Shown: positions 54,958-64,000 of the stretch, in pieces
Layout: every line of letters starts with the position of its first letter
Position numbering within the stretch: position 1 is the stretch's first letter
Assembly: GCA_007644065.1 (NCBI GenBank)
Contig: VJWN01000015.1
Location: forward strand, 232,658 to 296,657
Direction of reading: 5' to 3'
Length of the DNA: 64,000 nt
From: Margaritispora aquatica
Taxonomy: Eukaryota; Ascomycota; Leotiomycetes; Helotiales; Discinellaceae
Translations under genes and position numbers: made by a program
The notes under the pieces: model-generated
Told to the model about the DNA's origin: nothing
Seen by the model: only the letters and a program-made list of their open reading frames with translations
The model's database searches: none

Positions 54958-57900
54958 GATGGAGTTTGAGTGTTGAGTTGTGGAAGTGGATTAAGAATTG
55001 AGATTTGAGATGCGTAGTGTGAGAGTTGTAAAGAGTTTGTTGTCGAAAGCCTCGTTTGGCAAACCTCTACAAGATATATCGGCTTATGCACGTGTCACTC
55101 TTAAAGTAACAGAGAGGCAGCCGCATTAAACGCCACAAAGCCATGTTCTCGCCCCTTTCAAGAGTCGAACGTTTTTAGGGGCGAATAGCAAGGGCGTATA
55201 TCCAATCAAAGTGATGAGATCGTCTTATACCGTCCCTATACACTTGAAACGGGCGAGTAGAATTCCAAACATGAAAACAATCCATATCTTCTTCCTAAAC
55301 AATCACCTCAGCTCCAACCCCTCTCAGCCTCCAACTCTAGAAATACCACTTGACGGCCACTCCGCTGGATGTGTTCGTCTAACCGTCTCGTTTGGGAAGT
55401 TCAAGCGAGGCGGGCTGAGGTTTGTCCCGCGTTGGCTTTGTTGGCTGCGGCTTGTAACTAATAAAATGATGGCCTGGTCGTGTGTGGAGGCGAAACCGTT
55501 GCAGAGACGTTGGAGATACCTCCGGAAGGTGTGACAAGGCTTAGCAGTGGCAAATAAATAGTCGCTTTCTCTTTCTCAACCCTCGTCGAAGATGTACCTC
55601 GAACTACTCATTGCTTTTACCGGGCTAAACATATTAACAAAATATCGAAAGATCTAAGGTAGAGGTGTTCACGGTAAAGCAGCTAGAATTCAGAAGCCAG
55701 ACATTTGAAAAGACGAGTAACGACTAGAGACTTTTCAATATCCGGAGCAGCTTCAGATCGATTTTTCCTACTGGCTAATGGTCCTTACCCGTCTATCTCC
55801 GCGCCTGGTCAATGCGGTTAAGGTGGGCAAGAGGGTGTTGTGGTGGCGAGCGAACGGTTCACGGCGCGGACGATGGAGTGCGTAGCACTAGTGTTGAATG
55901 AATTCGTCGCCTAGAATCCCGTACCTCTTCTCTCAGCTGTAGTGCTATAGCAGCTGGAAAAGGTTATCGTGGATCCAGGTCAAGGCACCATGGTGCTCAA
56001 CAAAGCGAGGCTAAATAGCTTCATGAACTCGCCTGAGTTTCCGCAGAGCTTGAAGAGATAGATCGGCATAGAAAGAAATGCGAGAAAGCCTTGCTGGATG
56101 GGATGAGGCTGCAGACACTGAAGATAAGTGATTGTTATGCCGCGATTGGCTTTCTAGGATGTCGTTGATGCATCTACCACGATTGCCCTTTGTCCTGATC
56201 CGGTGATTCGGACTGCATGGTTGAAGCATAATGCTAGTAAGGGCACTAAAGTTAGGAATGATGATGGGGCGAAAGCCGATGAGAAAGTACTTGGTGGGTA
56301 AGATGACTGCCGCATCGAACGACAGAATGGCTTTGATGAATGAATATCAGGCTACCAAGATGGAGGAGAATGAAGTCAGCCTAGGTGCAATTTCGCCTGC
56401 AAAGCATAACTGACATCTTGACACAGGTACCACATTACCACGAAACGAACAAGTATTGAGATACTATCCGACCATAAACTTGTACATGCAACACACCTAT
56501 GCGGACTTGATGTGGTCTCATCGAAGCGCTCTCCATGACACAATGAGCTCTCAATTTCGGAAATTTGTTAAGAACCGATTACATCGCTGACAAATTTGTG
56601 TGGCAGTCTAAGATCTATTCCCAATGCCGAGTTGTTTGGGGCCGCAACTGAAGAGATCATGAAGGGTTATTCACACACATTCGTAGCCAAGGACACGAAA
56701 TATTGGAGTGTACGTCAATCGAGTATTATTTAAGTGAGCGGTAGCGATGTGGAAGAGGCTGACAAAATTCAAGAATATTGTCCAAATTCCAGCTGTCAGG
56801 GCTAGCATGAATTAATGGAGAACCTATTTGCTGAGGCGGCTAATGTGTGATTTTACAAAGTCAGCTTTTTCGTAGAAAGTGTGACCTGTCAACAACCGAC
56901 ATTGCTGGTCAACTTGACCCATCCAGGCGAGGAGGCTATCGTGAATATTCACGATGAGGGTCAGGAGTATGTGCACGACGGAGCACTTTTAGTATCAGTT
57001 AAGCGATAAACTGTTTGTGGGACCAGTAGACAGAATAGTCAAAATGATGGTAAATGTAATCTGGTTAGACCAATTGCATCGTTGGCCTAATGACCTCAAA
57101 CCGAGTGTCAATGATGGCATGACTCTTGTAACCGCCAATAGAGCCTGGTTTGAATTTAGTGGTGACTTTCAACCCGTGTATAGGTAGTACGATTAGGAGA
57201 ATAGAACCAGCACTTCATGAATGTGAATGAATATCAAGCAGAAATAAAATTGAAAGTCTGATTCTTTTATCATCATCGAGATAGGCATTGCCCTATGCTG
57301 CAACCGAAATAGGTAACATATTACTTTTGCAATCAGCTGGCAGGTAAATCACGTGATACATACCATCGTCATGTGACTTGTGGGAATTTCGGTTGGTCAT
57401 GAGTCAGGTAGTGAGCTCTGCGATGTCGGTTCGTTGCAGATATTCCCCAATTCCTCAATATGACATATCTTCTTGTCTTGAAATAGAGACAAGGTACGAG
57501 GTTTAAAATCTTGCATCTAATTCACGGGGTATTACCCCGCTACCGTAACAATAAGGTAGATACATCCTACTAGATGATCTGATGTCTTCCAATATTGTTA
57601 TAAAAGAATTGAGCGAGAAAGCCATCTTGACTTCAATCGGAGATTCTAAGTCTCTTCTTATCCCCCAAACATTATATTGGAGAGATCAAAATCTCCTCGC
57701 TGGTCTGACAAGACACTTGATGACAGCTCAACACTCAAAGATGCGGTATGCAGCGGTACAAGCCACGCATGGAGAAACCCCTCTCTTATCATTGCCCCGC
57801 AGTCGCACAGCACCAAAGCCAGCAAGAACACTTGAACTCGACTTTCACAAGCAAAAAAATTAGAGACAAACCACACAAACCCCTGAAGCAAATTCGACGA

Positions 57901-59575
57901 TGACCTATGCAGTGTCCCAGTCCACCTCATAATACAGCCTTGCTGGACCTTGCTGGACACCCGATTGCGCCATTGGAGAATCTCAAAGGTCTCAGGGAAA
58001 ATCTTGCAGGAACCGGCCAGCCACAATCGCAAAACTCGATGCAAACTGCAACGAGGAATCGTACGACGAGTTTCGAGTTTCTGGCTTCTGCCGGAGATGC
58101 AATCCCTCATGATGGAGAAGTAAGCGCTCAACTCCACGTTTTGTTTTCTTTCGCTCTCCAGGCGTCTCTGTCCTTGTCCGTGTCTGTGAGATAGATTGGC
58201 GGTGCTTCGGACCGACGCAGGGTAAGGAGGAGCCTTGTTCCCAGCAATCGCTCTCACACTCGGTCGTTTGGATGGAGGAGAAAAGCCGTTTCTGAGGAAA
58301 AGGTGATACTGTCCCTCGAAAGATTGGAGCCCAAGATGTGAGAAGAGGTTTGCCCAAGAGAAAGAGTAGGATTTGAGTCCTTTTAGCCACACCAACATGT
58401 GGTTGAGAGAATTGGTGTGATTGTTGACGTCTGCTGTGTTCCGTTACTGAATGATTTGTTTCCGCATCATTCCGAGAACGTATTTTGGAATATTTGGCTG
58501 GATAATACTTTAACATGACTGCAATGTAGTTTCGAAGATATCAGGTTCATCTTGCTACATAACTGATATATCTGGGTATTAGTAAATGGGTGTAGTGAAG
58601 TTGGTACCTAAGTTGAATATCCAGTATCATCCAATAAGAACAATACAAGATAGTCATGGAGTTTGTTCCCCCTGATCTAGAAGAATTGATGGGAATGAGA
58701 GTGCAGTTAGTTTGCGGCTAGACCAGTAATGCGATTGAAAAATAGCAGCGAACTTCTCGCCCTGGACCGGGAGATTGACCGTCGGCAGAACTAAAGAGGT
58801 AGAGTATCCATTCACGAGTAGACGACAGTCCCACCAGAGGATTTAACGTAGGTTCGAGCCATTTAAGTTCCGCCTGTCAAGGAATCAAGGAGGGGTCAAT
58901 GGTGAAGAGGGTGTCCTGGTCTCCGGTGTGCCTGCGAGTATTCTTTATATCAACCCCTCGTGCTCGCTCACCTTATGAGAAATCGAATCAAGTCCCTCGA
59001 ACATCCATAACGTGATTCCATATCGCTGGTGTTCGAATCGTGACTACCAATTAGCAAATCGACGTTCGCTCGTAGTACACCAACCACCATCTAAACGTCG
59101 AACACAAGAAAGAAAACGCGAAGAACATCATTCTGAGAAGCACAGGTACAGAGTTACACAAGACAGGATAGGATAGGTACGTTGAGCGAGTGTCCGTGTC
59201 AGGTCCCCCCGCACCCAAATCAAACCCGAATCGCATCTGCATCACATCACCACACAGCAGCTGGTGGCAGCGCTGCCAATTGACGGCTGCCAACTTTGCC
59301 TTGTTATTTTCAACTTCTCGCGGCAACAGGAGAGCCAGACCTGTCTGACCTCTCTGACCTGCCTCTCATCTCTGTTGTGCCCCATCACGCTTGGTAGTAG
59401 TGCCCCACGTTGTATGGGATACCAAAAACAAGCTGCTCCGCAATATTTCTGGTCTCTCATTCTCTCTGTTTTTACCTCCAGACCACACCACTTCTCATAT
59501 TTCTCTCTTGTCTCGCTTTGAAGGAGTGGAAACCATCTGCAATTTGGCAGATCTCGCAACAGTACACTAATAATC
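54958..59575. other. long intergenic region with ORF debris
   Basis: A 246-codon minus-strand ORF (57658-58398) has mixed composition and overlaps two other frames, so I do not call it. Between about 56400 and 56740 fragments like LPRNEQVLRYYPTINLYMQH and AELFGAATEEIMKGYSHTF suggest a decayed gene. CACGTGA-like sites lie near 57348-57357. The TPS2 5' side contains AGGGG at 58891-58895 and CCCCT at 58954-58958 (stress-response-element type). Confidence 0.4.
57348..57357. promoter_or_regulatory. ATCACGTGAT palindrome
   Basis: A perfect 10-base palindrome with no adjacent gene called. May regulate an unrecognised gene or be fortuitous. Confidence 0.2.
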
Positions 59576-62500
59576 ATGGCGCAGCAGAATATTGTAAACC
59601 CTGTGGAAGAACTTGTCGAGTCTCCGCGACCCCTCCTTCCAGCTCGACAGGAATCGATTCATCCTGGTCTTCGCCCTTCTCTCACAAGCATTCCCGTCAC
59701 ACCATACGATCTCGAGGGATACGAAATCAACAAGAATACGAAACCATCGTCCTACTTCGCAGCAGATCTCAGAAAGCTGAGAGGCATCATGGAGGAACCA
59801 GTCGCCCCATCCCCCAGTGCTGCAGCAGCAGGCGCAACATCAAATGCTGATGTCCTCCGCCGAATGAGCTTGTCCACACCAAATGGCGCAACTGGCTTGC
59901 CAGTAGTAGAAGCAGACCCTCGGGCTGCTAATCCAGAGCTAGGGTTGAGTGGAGGAATAATTTCTGCAACATTTTGCATACCACATTCTGTGAAACTGCG
60001 CAAAGGCTCCGACTGGGTAGGCGAAAAACCAAAAACTGCATATAATGACTCGAAAAACATGCTAACAAATGCTGCAGAGTCTCGATAGCCGCCGAGGAAC
60101 ATCTGCTCTCTTCGACTCTTTCAAACATCTCTCCTCGGATAAAACACCATGGAATCACACACTTGTGGGCTGGACTGGAGAAATTGAGGTGGATGATGAG
60201 CTTACCCCGCCAGATACCCCGCCAGCGACAACTACTGCTTCCAAGATTCCACCTCTGAACAAAAGCTCTGCCCCAATTCCAGTGGATGGTTTCATAAAGC
60301 CTTTAGAACCACCGCAGTCAGAGGGACTCTGGGTGAGCAAAGAGGATAAAGAACGATTGGAATGGCAATTATCCCACGACAAGACATGTCGAACTGTCCC
60401 AGTGTGGCTTTATGACGAGACTGAAGGCGTAACTGACGAGGGGATGAGTTTGACCGACCAAGCACGATGGAGAAGATTCGCCGAGCATGAACTTTATACA
60501 CTCTTCCATTACAAGCAACATGAACCAACAAACGGTACTGCCGAGCGAGATTCGTGGGCGGATTACTATCGGATGAATCAGAAGTTTGCAGATCGCATTC
60601 TGGAGTTTTACAAACCGGGAGATATTATCATGATCCACGACTACCATCTCTTGCTCCTTCCTAGCATGCTCCGGCAACGAATTCCTCACATCTATATTGC
60701 CTTCTTTCTCCACATCCCATTCCCAAGTAGCGAGTTTCTACGATGCTTACCAAGAAGAAAGGATGTCTTGGAAGGAGTTTTGGCTTCCAATTTGATTGGT
60801 TTCCAATCTCACAGCTATTCCCGTCATTTCGTGTCTTGCTGTACGAGAATTCTCGGGTTTCCTTCTGACATCAGTGGAGTAGATGCGTATGGAGCCAGAG
60901 TCACTGTTGGTATTTTCCCAATTGGCATTGATGCAAAGTCAGTCGAGAAATTAGCATTTGATAGTCCCATCGTGGACGAGCAAGTTGCGGATCTCAGACG
61001 ATTGTACAAGGGCAAGAAGGTCATCGTTGGGCGAGACCGCCTAGACAGTGTTCGTGGTGTGCCCCAGAAGTTGATGGCATTTGAGAGATTCCTTGAAGAT
61101 TTCCCACTGTGGAGAGAAAAGTCTGTCTTGATTCAAGTCACTAGTCCTACCAGCATTGAAGAGCAGAAGGAGGATACTGGACACAAGATTGCCAACAAGG
61201 TTTCGGATTTGGTTGCCAGAATCAATGGTCTGTATGGCTCATTGGGATTCTCGCCGGTGCAGCACTATTCTCAATATCTCTCACAGGAAGAATACCTTGC
61301 ACTCCTCCGGATAGCAGACATTGGACTTATTACCAGTGTTCGTGATGGCATGAACACCACCAGTTTGGAGTATGTCATTTGCCAAAGAGATAACCATGGC
61401 CCATTGATCTTGTCCGAATTCTCAGGAACTGCAGGAAGCTTAAAGGATGCTCTTCACATCAATCCATGGGATCTGGGTGGGGTTGCTTCGGAAATCAATC
61501 TTGCCCTGACAATGAGCGAAGAAAAGAAGACGGTGATGCATCAAAGCCTTTACAAGCACGTCACAACAAAGACTGTGCAAGCTTGGTCCAACAGCTTCTT
61601 GAAGCGTTTGCTTGTGGTTTTGAACTCTCATCAATCTGTCATTTCCACCCCTCTGCTTGACAAGGCTGCTCTTCTCTCGCAATATAGAGCTGCATCCAAG
61701 CGTCTTTTCATGTTCGACTATGATGGAACTCTGACTCCAATTGTCAAGGAGCCTTCAGCTGCTATTCCATCGGAGAGAGTGATTAGAACACTTACTGCTT
61801 TGGCATCAGATAGCCAGAATGCAGTTTGGATCATCAGTGGACGAGACCAAGATTTCTTGACACAGTATTTGGGACATATTCCTGGCCTTGGATTCAGTGC
61901 AGAGCATGGAAGCTTCATGCGTCAACCAGGATCATTGGAATGGGAGAATCTGGCTGAGAAATTCGACATGGGCTGGCAGAAGCCAGTTATGGAGTGCTTC
62001 CAGAAGTTCACTGAAAAGACACCAGGTAAGAATTTCATGCAAATGAAACTGATCTAGTGCTAATAACATGATTAGGCTCTTTCATCGAACGGAAACGCTG
62101 TGCTCTAACATGGCATTACCGCCCCTCCGACCCCGAACTCGCCGCAAAGATGGCCCACGAATGCCAAATTGAACTGGAGCAAACTGTAGGCAAGGACTGG
62201 GACGTCGAAGTCATGCCCGGAAAAGCCAACCTGGAAGTCCGACCAACCTTCATCAACAAAGGCGAGATCTCCAAGAAGCTGGTCCTTGACTACGGCAAGG
62301 AGGCCGGCCAACCCCCCGAGTTTGTCTTCTGTCTTGGAGATGATTTCACCGACGAGGACATGTTCCGCGCCTTGAGCGGTAGCCATCTTGACCCCGCGCA
62401 CGTCTTCACCACAACTGTTGGCGCAAGCTCCAAGCGCACCCTCGCACGCTGGCATCTTCTCGAACCGTCTGATGTCGTGTCCAGCATTGCTCTCCTCAAC

Positions 62501-62620
62501 GGAGGCGATTCGGATACCGCTGATCTCGGAGCTGTGGCTGTCGTTGAGGGCAAGATCCCCGAGAAGATGCCCGGAGACACTATTGTTGATGACCTACCTG
62601 GGAAGAACCTCCAAATCTGA
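59576..62620 (+). CDS. TPS2: trehalose-6-phosphate phosphatase (TPS2)
   Basis: Exons 59576-60016, 60078-62025 and 62076-62620 give 977 aa. The enzyme dephosphorylates trehalose-6-phosphate in the trehalose pathway (cytosolic, with Tps1). A ~120-residue N-terminal extension precedes the glycosyltransferase-20 domain (about residues 125-640), which contains YHLLLLPSMLR, FLHIPFPSSEFLR, IGFQSHSYSRHFVSCC and GMNTTSLEYVICQ. The HAD-type phosphatase domain carries the catalytic FDYDGTLTP at about residue 693, ISGRDQDFL and GDDFTDEDMFRAL. The C-terminus ends in a short tail after GDTIVDDLPGKNLQI. The first intron (61 bases) is required: without it the GACTGG-to-GTAGGC junction shifts into stops. Loss gives glucose/heat sensitivity in yeast and reduced fitness in several fungi. 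Confidence 0.95.
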
Positions 62621-64000
62621 AGCAAGCTTTGATTTTCTTGTTTATATTGAAATTTGCATATAGCTAGCGAGCATGCATGCATGAATGAAGAGATGAAGTA
62701 GGATTTCTCATGGACCCTGACCTTAAAATCACAGATAAGGCATTGTACCTGGAAATGAAATGGGACATGATGGGTACCTCATTCTTGCACAGTCGCATGT
62801 CTTGAGATACCCTCTGAGTTGAGTTATTAGTGGTGATCTTTGAAGTGGCATGAGTGGAATCGGCAGGTGGATTGGGATGCATAACTAGATAGACGGCTGG
62901 GAGTGCGGGTTGCGATGGATGGCTCTTCGCTCGAGGATTGGGCTTGGGCTAAGGTCGCTTTGTGCTTTATTTGTAGCTTGTGATAGACTTTCCAGACCCA
63001 AAGCAAAATATTACCATGACCTCGTTAATTTACATAATTGGGGATCAATGAGTTCCTGACTACCTTGACTTCGGGGAGTCAACCCAAAATTGCAGTGGGC
63101 GTGGATAAAATCACGTGATTGTGTCTATGATACCTGACCGGAGAAGGGACGTCTCCTCTTCTTCTCTATGCTCATGTGTCTTGCTATTCGTCACTCAAAC
63201 TTTTCCCTCTTCTTAAGCGAAAGTAGGTAGCTTTATATTTCAATACTGATGAAGAGTTCTGGCCACCACGGACAAGTGCCAAGGGATAGAACTCGATCCA
63301 GATCACGAGATCTACACACCTCACCCACTTAAGGTACTCACTCGCTCACCCCCATCGCGCTTGAAGGTTGCGCTTCACCAAGCTTCCCCATCTCCGCGCG
63401 GTTACATAGATCAGACCTTCACTACTCTAAATAATCTTTCATCCCATCCAACCATCCCATCTCAATCTTCCAAGCGCGTCAAAGAAATTCAAGCTCAGAT
63501 GAAATGTCAAGGTTGAATTGCCGAAAACCAATCACAACCGTCCCAGCGCTTCCCGACGCGACTAGACGAAACGTCCCCCATTTCGGCTTCAATCGTGCCC
63601 CCCGTCGTCTCATGTAACCACGACCATGGATCGGATGGTTGGGTGAGGATGTTTGCTTAACACGCGATGATTCTACATGGCTGGTGGGATGGGAAGATTG
63701 GGGTTCACCACCTAGTGGGCATGACATGGTGTTGCAGCTCTCTCTCTGGCTCGACAGCAAGTCGCTAGCTGAGTTTCATCTCGTGAGCCGCTGCGGGTGT
63801 GGAATGGGGTCTGATGGAGACCAAGAGAGAACCAGTGAGACTGGCGGATGGTGAGTCGTTGAGAGTAGGTCGTGTTAAGGTGTCAAGACCGGTCGTTGGT
63901 AACCGGGCCTTGAGCGTTGAAACGAGATGGGGACTGCATACAAGAATGCTGCAGGTGTCCAGGTTGGTAGGTTGAATGGTTGTTCATTCAGTGCTCTTTC
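62621..64000. other. intergenic, no gene seen
   Basis: No coding ORF of defensible quality is present. CACGTGA-type sequence (TCACGTGATT) lies at 63111-63120. A C/T-rich stretch at about 63320-63480 resembles a fungal promoter, so a gene may begin beyond the window. Confidence 0.45.
63111..63120. promoter_or_regulatory. TCACGTGATT site
   Basis: Located downstream of TPS2 and perhaps in the promoter of a gene beyond the window edge. Weak evidence. Confidence 0.2.

Noticed and set aside
57658..58398. 246-codon minus-strand ORF
   Set aside because: Two alternative frames of similar length overlap it, no family motif is present, and no plausible splicing extends it.
58690..58890. A tRNA-like TTCGAGCC loop sequence
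   Set aside because: No matching acceptor stem, D arm or anticodon arm could be formed around it.
1..64000. CRISPR array, rRNA, prophage or bacterial operon
   Set aside because: Introns and gene types are fungal, and no spaced direct repeats or rRNA-like conserved stretches were seen.

Overview
This window is nuclear DNA of a filamentous ascomycete (Pezizomycotina). The genes carry short 45-170 nt GT-AG introns with GTAAGT/GTATGT donors and CTAAC-like branch points. The gene content is typical of the group: a class I hydrophobin, a HET-domain protein, a Zn2Cys6 regulator, small secreted proteins and BTB proteins. The proteins look most like those of Leotiomycetes (Helotiales), but that placement is my impression and was not computed. 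Exon boundaries were assigned by eye from splice signals, reading phase and family conservation.

Layout. 1-24 kb is a dense block of mostly housekeeping genes: eIF2B epsilon, a ferric-reductase-type flavocytochrome, prefoldin subunit 3, Sec14, a BTB protein, a class I hydrophobin, a Ser-rich fungal protein, a SURF6 ribosome-biogenesis factor, Vps74/GOLPH3, and a head-to-head pair of mitochondrial acyl carrier protein and the complex I 23-kDa subunit. It ends with a second BTB protein whose 5' end is a tandem array of near-identical exon-intron modules. 24.2-31 kb is gene-poor and AT-rich. It holds a candidate MITE-like element and a 779-bp terminal-inverted-repeat element. The latter interrupts a small membrane-protein gene, with a 3-bp target-site duplication that leaves both halves in the same frame.

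31-41.8 kb carries a small secreted peptide, COG5, an orphan seven-TM protein, a Cys-rich membrane protein, a hypothetical protein, a HET-domain protein and an APH-like kinase. 41.8-48 kb has AT-rich relic DNA, a 244-bp MITE just upstream of a Cys-rich single-TM protein, a six-cysteine secreted protein and a DJ-1/PfpI protein. A convergent Zn2Cys6 regulator (48.2-50.2 kb) follows. 50-59 kb is mostly non-coding, with a decayed gene and a coiled-coil gene carrying an internal in-frame stop. TPS2 (trehalose-6-phosphate phosphatase) occupies 59.6-62.6 kb; no gene is visible after it.

How genes relate. As usual in fungi there are no operons. The ACP/complex I pair is a functionally coherent divergent pair. 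Ferric reductase/prefoldin and Ser-rich protein/SURF6 are divergent pairs without an obvious shared function. The accessory part combines surface or secreted proteins, a HET gene and transposable-element debris, which suggests a faster-evolving segment. The most interesting points are the exon-module array in the second BTB gene, the transposon-disrupted membrane gene, and the microexons in the hydrophobin and ACP genes.
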